64,000 nt of DNA from Clostridia bacterium (GTDB lineage: Bacteria > Bacillota > Clostridia > Acetivibrionales > STF1-152): contig JANQLN010000068.1 of NCBI GenBank assembly GCA_028280575.1, positions 1 through 64,000 of the forward strand. Reading direction: 5' to 3'. This document shows positions 8,655-17,942 of the stretch, piece after piece (within the stretch, counting starts at the first letter, position 1; every line of letters starts with the position of its first letter). Position numbers and translations under genes: made by a program. A model generated the notes under the pieces. It worked only from the letters and a program-made list of their open reading frames with translations, was not told the origin of the DNA and ran no database searches.

Positions 8655-10373
8655 ATGAGAAGAAAAATTTTCAGGATTTTATCAGTGTTTTTGACAGCTT
8701 TAATGATTATATTCATTTCTGCCTGTTCAGGAACCAAAAACACTGATGAAACCAAAGGAACAAAAGGGACAGAAACAAAAGAAACTGAAGGCACAAAAGA
8801 AACTCCCGCACCCGAGATTCGTACTCTATCAGTCCTGTGCATGAGCGGAAGAAGCGCTCATTATCCGGAACACTCTCTTGAAAACATAGACGATTACATT
8901 GTATACCAGGCCTTTGAGGAGGCGCTGACCGAACGCGGGCTTGCTCTTGAGTATGAGATGATTCCTCCGGATCAGTACAGGACGTCACTGCAAACCAAAC
9001 TAGCTTCCGGTACGAAGTTACCCGACCTTGTGAGCTTTGAATTTACCAGTGATGATCGAACCGTTCTTCAATATGGTAAAAACGGCCTGATAATCGATGT
9101 CAAAGCCGCTGTAGACCAATATGACGATGACGGAAGTATTTTTGCGTACTGGGATGCTACAAATCCGCAGGCAAAGGGTATGCTGACAACCGAAGACGGT
9201 AAAATTTATTGGTTCCCTTATATCTACAGACTCGGATTGCTGGATGAAAACGGAAAAGATATGGGAGACCGCTCCGGCGGATCATTCCAAGCAAGTATCC
9301 GCAAGGATTGGCTCGACGCCGTGGGTATCGAGTACAGTATGTTTATGACTCCCGACGAGCTCTTTGACGCCCTTCTTGCTTTTAATACGCAGGATGCCAA
9401 CGGAAACGGTCTCAATGACGAGGTTATTACGGTAGGAATTGGAAGCTTCAATAATGGCATAGCGAACGGCTTTGGACTTACCTCTCGGATGGTTGCCATT
9501 CTAGAGGGCATGCCAGAGGTCCAATGCCAGTGGTATGCGCCGGGCATCAAGGATTATATCGCTTTCATGCAGAAACTGTACAACCACGGCCTGTACAATA
9601 CAGCCTCATTGGGCGAGGGTGTAAACCAACAATTGCTCATTGAGAATAAGAGCTCTCTATCCTACACATACGCTGCCGGGATAGAAGAAGAAAAAATTAC
9701 CAACGTGGATGCAGAATACGCGCCTATCATAGTGGACAATGATGCCGGAGCGGACGGTTTCTACTATGACGGAGCCGCAACTTTTGGGTTGGTCGGGATG
9801 TGGTCGATCTCGAAAGACTGTGACGACGTCGAGGCGGCCGTAGACTTGTACGATTATTTTTTCACCGATGAATTTATGTACCTTGCAGGCGCTGGAATAG
9901 AAGGGGAGACCTATGAATTTGACGAGTTCGGCGGTATTGTAAAACTGTTCACAAATGATGATGTTGCAAATGGAGAAAAAAATGTTCCTCTTTTTTACTA
10001 CTTAACAATGAACGCTCTTCCTCACTTGCACAGAATGAACAACACATTTGAATCGACTTTGGCAGAAGCAAAAAAAGCGTCTATTCTGAAATCTGAGATG
10101 GTAAAATTCATTATTACGAATGATATGAATTACATTCATCAACCCGAGGTTCAACCTCTTGCCATGGCCACCGACCAAGAATTGGAGAAGTTACAGGAAA
10201 TTGAAACCATACTAGATACCTACTCCAGTGAGTTGCTTACCGGACTGATCCTCGGTGAAAAGTCACTGGAAGATTTTGATACTTATATAGCCGAAATGCA
10301 GGATCTGGGGCTTGATGATTATATCGCTATCTACCAGGACCGTTATGACAGATTCTTGGCTGCGAACCAATAG
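8655..10373 (+). CDS. Extracellular sugar-binding lipoprotein of ABC importer
   Basis: A 572-residue family 1 solute-binding protein of the LplA size class. Positively charged MRRK, a hydrophobic stretch and a lipobox ISAC (Cys about residue 23) mark it as a lipoprotein. A Lys/Thr/Glu-rich linker (about 25-55) tethers the folded domain to the membrane surface. GAGGAGG lies upstream of the ATG. It should capture oligosaccharides and deliver them to the permeases at 6591 and 7558. The ligand is unknown; family relatives bind uronate- or mannose-containing oligomers. A 9-bp hairpin follows the gene. Confidence 0.88.
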   Translation: MRRKIFRILSVFLTALMIIFISACSGTKNTDETKGTKGTETKETEGTKETPAPEIRTLSVLCMSGRSAHYPEHSLENIDDYIVYQAFEEALTERGLALEYEMIPPDQYRTSLQTKLASGTKLPDLVSFEFTSDDRTVLQYGKNGLIIDVKAAVDQYDDDGSIFAYWDATNPQAKGMLTTEDGKIYWFPYIYRLGLLDENGKDMGDRSGGSFQASIRKDWLDAVGIEYSMFMTPDELFDALLAFNTQDANGNGLNDEVITVGIGSFNNGIANGFGLTSRMVAILEGMPEVQCQWYAPGIKDYIAFMQKLYNHGLYNTASLGEGVNQQLLIENKSSLSYTYAAGIEEEKITNVDAEYAPIIVDNDAGADGFYYDGAATFGLVGMWSISKDCDDVEAAVDLYDYFFTDEFMYLAGAGIEGETYEFDEFGGIVKLFTNDDVANGEKNVPLFYYLTMNALPHLHRMNNTFESTLAEAKKASILKSEMVKFIITNDMNYIHQPEVQPLAMATDQELEKLQEIETILDTYSSELLTGLILGEKSLEDFDTYIAEMQDLGLDDYIAIYQDRYDRFLAANQ

Positions 10374-10405
10374 TCTATTGTTCTCGACGATTTGACGGAT
10401 AATGC

Positions 10406-10438
10406 GCAGACGCCTGAAGACCGGATTTGGGCGTCTGC
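10406..10438 (+). terminator. Strong hairpin after binding-protein gene
   Basis: GCAGACGCC (10406-10414) pairs perfectly with GGCGTCTGC (10430-10438). The following AATATTGACTTTT is only moderately T-rich, so termination may be partial. Confidence 0.55.
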
Positions 10439-10658
10439 AATATTGACTTTTATATGAATTTAGAAAGTAGTATAACTTATAAATCTATCCATAGCTATTA
10501 AATTCATATAGTTACCGGGAGTGGTATTAAAAAAGTTGTTAAGGTATCTATAGAATACAAAAAATTTTTATTAAGTGCAAATGTTATTTGACATGGTCTA
10601 TTTCGGCACAAATCTTTCATTCCTATTTGTGCCGGTGATAGCCGGAATGGAGGATAAT

Positions 10659-12788
10659 ATGAAACATGCATATATTAGAAGCCTTACTTTTTGGAGGCTG
10701 TTGGCATCATATTTCTCATTGATTGCCGCAGTTTTTCTAGTGATCTTTTTATATACGTGGCGGAATAACATTCATGAAAATTTCAGAATGACGCAAGAGG
10801 ATAACAATGAAGCCGTTTCGGCGATAGCATCCTATATGGAGTCCAACCTTTCCGAAATCCTCATTTTTGCTGACAGACTCAATACAACTACTTGGGTACA
10901 CAAGCTTTATGTGGATATGGATAGCATTAACGTTGAGTTCGACTTTATGCGCCGCAGCGATATTGGACGGGATTTTTTGTTTTTTACTGAAAGCAATGAG
11001 ACATTCAGGAAATTATTTCTCATATATCCCTATAGAGACATATGTATATCGCAGGACGTATGGGCGAATATTAACACCTACCTTGGTATTCTGGGTTTCA
11101 AACAGCAAGAATCTGAGATGTTTCTTAATTTGATCACAAATATAAATTCCATAACACAAATAGAGAATGTGAATTGGGAGGGATTCCGTGATGACATAAT
11201 GGTAATTGTTCCCACTGAGGGTATTCAGAAACCACGGGCTTATCTATGCACGCTAATCAGTGCGGATCGGATAAGTAAGAACGTAAATCAACTGATGACG
11301 CCGAGTCTTGTTTACGCCAGGATTGTAAACAACGAGACTGGAAACACAGTGTTTGAGACAGATTCTTTAAAGGCTCAATCCAAACTTACCGTTATAACCA
11401 GAGATTCGACATATCTTGACTGGACATATGAATTCTATATCGATGAAAAAATTTACAGTATAACGAATTCCAGTATACTCAAGGACATGAGCGTTTTTGC
11501 TTGCGCGTTCTTTTTAGGTGGATTGGGATTGGCATACTTTCTTGCATGGATTACATACCGTCCCGTAAGCACACTGATGAAAAAAATATCGGAAAGAAAT
11601 AAGCAAAATAGCAGCGGTCTAAAAAAGAATGATTACATGATAATCGGAGAGTCATTCGACAGGCTAACCTTTGAATGTGACGAAATGACACGAGCAAACT
11701 GTTGCAGGAAATTACTGTATGGTTATTTTGACCAGAACGCAGATAACCTTGATAAGCTTCATATCCCGTTTGAAAACGAGAATTTCTTTCAAACATATAT
11801 AGTATTGTCGGAAAGCGTAAAAGATGAATCACGGCTGAAGGATACCGCTAAAAAAACACACCTTGAGAGTATATTGAACAATATGCCGGAACTGCGTTAT
11901 GAAACGATCGATATCGCAAAGGATGAATACGTAATCATCGCTGCATTCCGGGATTTGGCCACCGCACAGAAGCTGAACACAAGCATTCAGCAGTTGATCG
12001 TTAATAATTGTAAAATAGTATTTTCCGGCAGTATCCGCCAGGGAATCGCAGGAATCGGCGTATCGTATCAATACGCTCACAAGAAGTATCTCTATTTATA
12101 TAAGAATAACCTGAAGAAATACTACTATCCACTTGAGTGGGAATATCAGTTGATTTTCGGACTTCGTGCCGGGAATGCCAATACCCTGCGGAATATTCTC
12201 AAAGAGCTTAAGCGGGAGAACGAGCACCTGCTTGAAACGGGAGCCATATCAAGCGAAGATTACCTCAGGCTTCTTTCCTCTATTATGGATTCGATCTACC
12301 ATGCAATGGAGGATATTACTAAAAAAGATCATTCCGTATTCGATGATCTGATGACTGTTTTTACGCAAAGCTCTGTTCCCCAAATATGGGAGAAATTTGA
12401 TACTGTATGCAGAACAATCTGCAGTAGAATTGCCAGTCAGGAAAATATTCCCAGATATGGTGAGGAACTCATCAACTATATTGATCAAAATTTCCAATGT
12501 AAGGATATTACCCTATCCCTGATGGAGGATAAATTTGGGTTAAGCTCAAATACGATCAACAAAATATTTAAAACCAATACCCGGGAGACATTTTATACCT
12601 ACCTGACGACAAAAAGGATGAAAAGTGCAAAAAGACTTTTGGAATCAGGAGAATACCCAATATACAAAGTAGTGGACATGACCGGCTATACAAATGATTC
12701 CACATTCCGGCGTGTGTTTTCACGTTATTTTGGGGTTAAGCCTAAAGAATACGTAAGAAACAATAATCTAAAAACTTTATATAGGTAG
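10659..12788 (+). CDS. Membrane-anchored AraC-family regulator with extracellular sensor
   Basis: 709 residues. It has a first membrane segment near 10-35, an extracellular region to about 280, a second segment (VFACAFFLGGLGLAYFLAWITY) and a cytoplasmic part ending in two AraC HTH motifs (last 100 residues, with TNDSTFRRVFSRYFGVKPKEY). The ATG at 10659 is preceded by AATGGAGG; the ATG-like start at 10575 has no ribosome site. This layout is the YesN/YtdP-like single-protein sensor common beside Lpl importers. It likely senses an extracellular sugar and activates the surrounding genes; the paired GATTTGCG boxes at 1.0 and 6.5 kb are candidate targets. It is 6 bases from the next gene. Confidence 0.87.
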   Translation: MKHAYIRSLTFWRLLASYFSLIAAVFLVIFLYTWRNNIHENFRMTQEDNNEAVSAIASYMESNLSEILIFADRLNTTTWVHKLYVDMDSINVEFDFMRRSDIGRDFLFFTESNETFRKLFLIYPYRDICISQDVWANINTYLGILGFKQQESEMFLNLITNINSITQIENVNWEGFRDDIMVIVPTEGIQKPRAYLCTLISADRISKNVNQLMTPSLVYARIVNNETGNTVFETDSLKAQSKLTVITRDSTYLDWTYEFYIDEKIYSITNSSILKDMSVFACAFFLGGLGLAYFLAWITYRPVSTLMKKISERNKQNSSGLKKNDYMIIGESFDRLTFECDEMTRANCCRKLLYGYFDQNADNLDKLHIPFENENFFQTYIVLSESVKDESRLKDTAKKTHLESILNNMPELRYETIDIAKDEYVIIAAFRDLATAQKLNTSIQQLIVNNCKIVFSGSIRQGIAGIGVSYQYAHKKYLYLYKNNLKKYYYPLEWEYQLIFGLRAGNANTLRNILKELKRENEHLLETGAISSEDYLRLLSSIMDSIYHAMEDITKKDHSVFDDLMTVFTQSSVPQIWEKFDTVCRTICSRIASQENIPRYGEELINYIDQNFQCKDITLSLMEDKFGLSSNTINKIFKTNTRETFYTYLTTKRMKSAKRLLESGEYPIYKVVDMTGYTNDSTFRRVFSRYFGVKPKEYVRNNNLKTLYR

Positions 12789-12794
12789 GATTGT

Positions 12795-15089
12795 ATGGAC
12801 ATAAAAAAGCTGATAACGAAACAGGACTGGATAGCCGATCATTTCCCGGAAGACGAAACCAATTCGTTGCGGATAGGAAACGGGGATATCGGCGTCGCGA
12901 TATACAGAACAACGGAGAGCTTTGTATTTGAGTTGGGCAAAAACGACATTATTGACTATAGGGAAAATCCAGAGGGGTTTTCACCATGGGTACCGTTACC
13001 AAGCTGCAAAACAGCCGGTCGGTTAAGGATAAGAACAAAGAATGCGGAAAAAGAATTATCGGGCAGACTGCAATTATATAATGCCCAATTATCCTGCTAC
13101 AATGAAAATAAACAAGTATTCAATGCGTTTGTATGCAAAAACAGGAATATGATCGTTACGCAGTATCATAGCGGCGGCGATGAAGCATTGGATTTAGAGC
13201 TGGCAAGGCACAAAGATTGTACAGGATTTATCGACAGCGTTCCGGAATTTGGTTTTTGTGAAGACCATATGTGGCTAACCTACAAATTCCCCGCATCGCC
13301 AACATATCCGAATGGGTTTGAATATGCGGTAGTAACAAAAATAATAAACGGAGAGATTATACAATCCGATATCTTTCATGATTTTGCTGATAGACGAATG
13401 GATGAATTTACAAACCGCGAAGAAAGACCAAAGGTTGCCAGTGAAAGTATTGTTCGTAGCAGAATAACATCCGGAAAGACAGTGTTATTGCTTACGGTAG
13501 TAAAAACTACCCATGATCATATACGGCCAATGGAAGCAGCCAAAAAGGAAATATCACAATTTTCGCCAGAAGGGCTGGACAGCATTATAAAGGAACACCG
13601 TGAATTATGGCATTCTTTCTGGGCGCGTTCCTATGTTATCATAAAAAACAAAGAGTTCTTGACACAGCAGTGGTATTTAAATCAGTACCATCTGGCAATT
13701 CAGACAAGACCTGATAGTGTTGCACCGGGACTCATCGGACCAAATGTATTTGATGACTTTCCCCAATGGGGAAATGATAGACACTGGGATTATAATATGC
13801 AGGCTGCTTTATGGGCGGCCTTTTCCAGCAACCATTTGGAACTTGCGCAAGCATATAATAATGAAGTATACGACCTTTTGCCGGTAGCAAGACAAATGGC
13901 AAAAGAAAAAGGATATCTGGGTGCGAAATATCCGGATGTTTCGTGGCCTCTGAATTATCATAAAAATCCCATTGCCGGGAAGTGGGATAACAATACATTA
14001 TGGATCAACGGATTCATTGCGCAACCGATATGGTGGTACTATGAATATAGCCAGGATAAGGAATTCCTCAGAGAAAAAGGGTATGAGATCATACGAGATT
14101 GCGCTGAGTGCTATCGCGCGGCTATTGTAAAAAATGAGAAGGGCTGGTACGAAACTCCCCGCAGTGCGATATGGGATTTGGCATTCGTTATGGATGATCC
14201 CACAAATGCAGCCGTAGATATCGCCTTTGCCAAAGTACTAATGCGAAACGCCATAGCAGCCAGTGAAATACTTGATGTTGATGCGTATCTACGTCCGCTA
14301 TGGCAGGATATACTGGATCATATTATCGGTTATCCTACTACGATAATAAACGGCGATGAATTCAAACCGCTTAAGCCCTATCCTGAATTTGTATCTCATT
14401 ACATAAATCAAAAAACACCCTCGGGCGAAGTACTTACGATGGCAAGCGGATTGCCGGTTGTGGACTATAATTTACCGGGACACACAATATCAATTTTTCC
14501 GGCGGGCGACATAGGAATGGATAGTAACCAATGCATAAAAAAGATCGCAGAAAGGACGCTGCAAGTGACTCCGTACCATTTATTGGACGATTTGGTCCTT
14601 TTAACAATGGCATGGGTTCGCATGGGGTTGAATATAATAGATAAATTTGAAGAATTCACCCGTTATATATTGAAGAAAAACGGCTGCCAAACATATCCGC
14701 CCACATCCTATTGGAGTAAATGGATATTTACTCATTACCTAGGCTGGCCACTGGTTATAAATGAATGCATTGTTCAAAGCTATAACGGTAAGCTTCGGTT
14801 TGCTCCGGTCAGGCTTGATAACGATGTGCTGTTTGGCGGACTGCGGACGGTCGGAGCGTTTATCGTATCTGGTGAGATTAAATCCGGAGGCCGCATAAAA
14901 GCTCTTAGCATAATGAGCGAAGCAGGATGTGAATGCAGAATCGTAAAACCATGGGACAAAATAAGAATAGTCGATGAAATGAGCGGTTTGGAAATTGAAT
15001 ATATAGAAGAGGCCGATATCATTACATTCAGCACGAAAAAGGGGAGAAACTATCGTTTTGAAGAATACAGATCAAATAAGCGCATATAA
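12795..15089 (+). CDS. GH95/DUF5703-like alpha-L-fucosidase-type glycosidase
   Basis: A 764-residue cytoplasmic protein. The N-terminal beta-domain carries LRIGNGDIGVAIYR, the GNGD-G signature seen in GH95 and DUF5703 proteins. The centre (about 300-620) has the (alpha/alpha)6-barrel pattern, including NDRHWDYNMQAALWAAFSS. A beta-domain closes the protein. GH95 enzymes cleave alpha-L-fucosides or alpha-L-galactosides by inversion; catalytic residues could not be aligned with confidence here. It follows the AraC gene by 6 bases and is probably co-transcribed with it. It is related in plan to the next gene, but the two are not recent duplicates. Confidence 0.65.
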   Translation: MDIKKLITKQDWIADHFPEDETNSLRIGNGDIGVAIYRTTESFVFELGKNDIIDYRENPEGFSPWVPLPSCKTAGRLRIRTKNAEKELSGRLQLYNAQLSCYNENKQVFNAFVCKNRNMIVTQYHSGGDEALDLELARHKDCTGFIDSVPEFGFCEDHMWLTYKFPASPTYPNGFEYAVVTKIINGEIIQSDIFHDFADRRMDEFTNREERPKVASESIVRSRITSGKTVLLLTVVKTTHDHIRPMEAAKKEISQFSPEGLDSIIKEHRELWHSFWARSYVIIKNKEFLTQQWYLNQYHLAIQTRPDSVAPGLIGPNVFDDFPQWGNDRHWDYNMQAALWAAFSSNHLELAQAYNNEVYDLLPVARQMAKEKGYLGAKYPDVSWPLNYHKNPIAGKWDNNTLWINGFIAQPIWWYYEYSQDKEFLREKGYEIIRDCAECYRAAIVKNEKGWYETPRSAIWDLAFVMDDPTNAAVDIAFAKVLMRNAIAASEILDVDAYLRPLWQDILDHIIGYPTTIINGDEFKPLKPYPEFVSHYINQKTPSGEVLTMASGLPVVDYNLPGHTISIFPAGDIGMDSNQCIKKIAERTLQVTPYHLLDDLVLLTMAWVRMGLNIIDKFEEFTRYILKKNGCQTYPPTSYWSKWIFTHYLGWPLVINECIVQSYNGKLRFAPVRLDNDVLFGGLRTVGAFIVSGEIKSGGRIKALSIMSEAGCECRIVKPWDKIRIVDEMSGLEIEYIEEADIITFSTKKGRNYRFEEYRSNKRI

Positions 15090-15155
15090 CCATAAATAGT
15101 CCAATGAACAGTAAGTGTTTTGCGCTTTTTGTATCCAATTTTCGATTATTGCTTG

Positions 15156-15184
15156 TTGATATAAAAAAATAACAATAGTAAAAT
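15156..15184 (+). promoter_or_regulatory. Diverged third copy of the shared promoter
   Basis: TTGATA (15156-15161), 17 bp, TAAAAT (15179-15184). The upstream sequence 15110-15155 (TTTTGCG, then TTTTCGATTATTG) resembles the boxes at 1021-1060 and 6459-6498. It suggests that the unit at 15251 belongs to the same regulon. Confidence 0.6.
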
Positions 15185-15250
15185 TAATTTATAATCTTGC
15201 TATGGAAGTACTTGTAAATAATAAGAAACCAGCATCGGAAAGGAGAAAGA

Positions 15251-17929
15251 ATGAAAACATCATTTAACCCCAAGACCCGTACATGGGCACGCCCATTTCC
15301 CCAAAGCCTTGCCCAGCATGATATTGTATACCAATCCCCGCCCGAAGATGCGCTGCAGGGGCTCCCGATCGGGAACGGTGATATGGGAATGCTTCTATGG
15401 ACCGAGGGGAGCCGACTGGTGGCTGTGATAAACAAAATAGACCTGTTTGACGATTTGCCGGACAAAGGGGACGGCATGGTGCCCCGCGTAGAATACGGCC
15501 ATGAATCGACGCTACGCCATGGTGCCCGGCTTACCGTGGATTTTAATATGCCGATTTTTGACATATTATATCTACAGGAATTTAAGGCTTGTCTGGGATT
15601 GGCGGACGCGACAGTCCATCTCAAATCTCAAACTCCTTTTTTAGGGATGGAAGCGACGGCTTTTGCCAGCAATTCCGACCGTGTTATTGTGCTGAAATGC
15701 CATGCTCAGGGTGACGATTCTGTCCGTATTCATACCGAAATGGAGCGTTACGGCAGCCGTCCCTATGCCTACTGGTACAGCACCATCAATCGGGATGCCA
15801 CCCTAGGGCTCGAAGGAACCCGGACTACCGTGAATGGGGAAACACTGCTTATTCGGCAGCAACTGGGGAATCTGCATTTTGTTGTAGGCGTCCGCATACT
15901 TGGTGACGGCGTCATGGCTGAAAGACTGAACCGGCATGCAGGACGTTTGTCTTTGTGTGAAGGCGATTCGGCGGATTTCACCCTTCTTATCACGGCCTTG
16001 ACATCGGAAAACACCCCGGATCCACAGGCCGAGGTGATTAATATCCTCGATCATGCCGTGGCTAAAGGATTTTCAACCATTCATGAGACACACGCCCGGG
16101 AATGGGAAAACTTCTGGAAAGCCTCTTTTCTTTCCATACCGAATGATTACATCGAAAATATATGGTATTTAAACCTATACTATGCTAATTCATCATGCCG
16201 GGGCGCTTATCCACCGAGATTCAATAACTACTTGTGGAGTTGGAACCGGGATGTGGCCAATTGGGTGTTTTATTTCCACTGGAACATGCATAACTTTATC
16301 TGGCCGCTGCATGCGGCCAATCATGCCGAACTGGCACTTCCCTTTTTCCAATATCGCAGCCGTTCGCTTCCCAATGCAAAAATTTTCGCTCGGAACCAGC
16401 AAAAACGGGAAGGCGCCTTTTATGCCGATCAAGCCGACCGGCTGGGCCGCAATAACGGATGCAGTAATAACCAGACGCCCGGTTCCCAGATTGCATTGCT
16501 TTACTGGAAGCATTTCAAGTATACCGGCGACCGCCGGTTTCTTGAGGAACAGGCCTGGCCGGTGATCCGTGAAACCACCCGTTATTACGCTTCCTTGGTT
16601 GAGGAGGGCGCAGATGGTGTATACCGGTCAAGGTTGTCACAGGCCTATGAGGGTTCTCCTCTCTTTGACGAAGTCATTACCGATACCGCCATGATCCGGG
16701 CCTTGATGCCGGCGGCTGTCGAATGTGCGGTGCTGCTGGGTTGCGCCGGGCCCGAGACCGAGCGCTGGCGGATGATTGGCGAGAACATGAACGGATTCCA
16801 TACCCAGCCGCTTGACGAGGATGAGTATGAGACCAATGCCGAAGGGAAACGGATACTTCGGTTCGGTATCGGCCGGGGAAAGGAAGTGCTTTCGGGAAAA
16901 GCGTTTACGGTAGGCATATATCGTATGCTTGAAGGAGAGGACAGGGCAGGCTTCCGGCGGGACGCCCTGCCTGAAGAAATAACGAAGCCGCTCGAGGATG
17001 TGAGAAAAGGCGATCGGCTCCGTAGGAGATATGGAAATCCGGACCATCCGGTTTATTATGGCATCCCGGATCCGGAAATAGCTCCTGTTTTCCCTGGTGA
17101 GTTGATCGGCCTGAAGGACAAGGGAAGTGAGCTTTTTAATACTAGTGTAGATCAGGTTCGGTTGCATACGACCGCCGATAGACCGCTTGAAACCCTTATT
17201 CATGGCGGAACGGAAGAAGGCTGCTGCGGGTGGTGTCCCTACCCGGTAGTGCTAGCCCGGCTGGGACTGGCGGAAGAGGCTGCCGCCGAATTGGTACACA
17301 GCGTCATAACCTGGCAGTTTTATTGCCAGGGATTCAGCCATTACAGTGATTTTTTTACCAAAGATAAAAACTACCGCTGGCACACTAATACAGTAACCGA
17401 ACAAAAGACCGGGAAGAAGCTTCTTTCCCCGGCATGGCCATTCCGGCATTTTACGCTGGAGGCCATTCCCATCGTTTGTGCTGCGGTCAATGAAATGCTG
17501 TTACAGAGTTATGAGGGATTTATCCGGCTTCTGCCGGCGACGCCGGAGAACTGGAACGGCAGCTTCATGCTGGCAGCCGAGGGCGGATTTTTAGTGCATA
17601 CCCAATACGATCATGGCATAGCTGAATGGGTGGCGGTGGAAAGCCTTCACGGGAAGCGTTGCCGTATCGTCAACCCCTGGGATTCGAAGCTGGTATATGT
17701 AACCGTTCTTGACAGGCAGGGACAGGTTATAGACAGTCTGACAGTATCATCATACCGGGAGGGACCCGATTCTCTGACTGATTTTGACACTCTCGAAGGA
17801 ATGCTTTATTTACTCTCAGTGGGGCCCGATATTCTGGATCATTGGATAGTAGAAGCGAAATCTTTTGAACCAAACCGGGAAATGAAATCCCTGGGGCATG
17901 CCCGGTTGGGTTTGCCTCGGATATACTAA
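15251..17929 (+). CDS. Large GH95/DUF5703-like glycosidase
   Basis: 892 residues. The N-terminal domain has LQGLPIGNGDMGMLLW. The barrel region contains WNRDVANWVFYFHWNMHNFI and RNNGCSNNQTPGSQIALLYW. The C-terminal beta-domain ends near residue 880. No signal peptide is seen. The family plan matches GH95-like six-hairpin enzymes acting on fucosylated or galactosylated glycans, though the substrate is open. AAAGGAG precedes the ATG. Base composition is strikingly high: the 60 bases from 16681 are 67% G+C and those from 17521 are 65%, against 32% for the 60 bases from 20521. This suggests acquisition from another lineage. The next gene follows after 13 bases. Confidence 0.68.
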   Translation: MKTSFNPKTRTWARPFPQSLAQHDIVYQSPPEDALQGLPIGNGDMGMLLWTEGSRLVAVINKIDLFDDLPDKGDGMVPRVEYGHESTLRHGARLTVDFNMPIFDILYLQEFKACLGLADATVHLKSQTPFLGMEATAFASNSDRVIVLKCHAQGDDSVRIHTEMERYGSRPYAYWYSTINRDATLGLEGTRTTVNGETLLIRQQLGNLHFVVGVRILGDGVMAERLNRHAGRLSLCEGDSADFTLLITALTSENTPDPQAEVINILDHAVAKGFSTIHETHAREWENFWKASFLSIPNDYIENIWYLNLYYANSSCRGAYPPRFNNYLWSWNRDVANWVFYFHWNMHNFIWPLHAANHAELALPFFQYRSRSLPNAKIFARNQQKREGAFYADQADRLGRNNGCSNNQTPGSQIALLYWKHFKYTGDRRFLEEQAWPVIRETTRYYASLVEEGADGVYRSRLSQAYEGSPLFDEVITDTAMIRALMPAAVECAVLLGCAGPETERWRMIGENMNGFHTQPLDEDEYETNAEGKRILRFGIGRGKEVLSGKAFTVGIYRMLEGEDRAGFRRDALPEEITKPLEDVRKGDRLRRRYGNPDHPVYYGIPDPEIAPVFPGELIGLKDKGSELFNTSVDQVRLHTTADRPLETLIHGGTEEGCCGWCPYPVVLARLGLAEEAAAELVHSVITWQFYCQGFSHYSDFFTKDKNYRWHTNTVTEQKTGKKLLSPAWPFRHFTLEAIPIVCAAVNEMLLQSYEGFIRLLPATPENWNGSFMLAAEGGFLVHTQYDHGIAEWVAVESLHGKRCRIVNPWDSKLVYVTVLDRQGQVIDSLTVSSYREGPDSLTDFDTLEGMLYLLSVGPDILDHWIVEAKSFEPNREMKSLGHARLGLPRIY

Positions 17930-17942
17930 AAAGGGGGAGAAC

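Noticed and set aside
10406-10438. Certain intrinsic terminator
   Set aside because: The hairpin is perfect but lacks a proper T-run, so it is only listed with moderate confidence.
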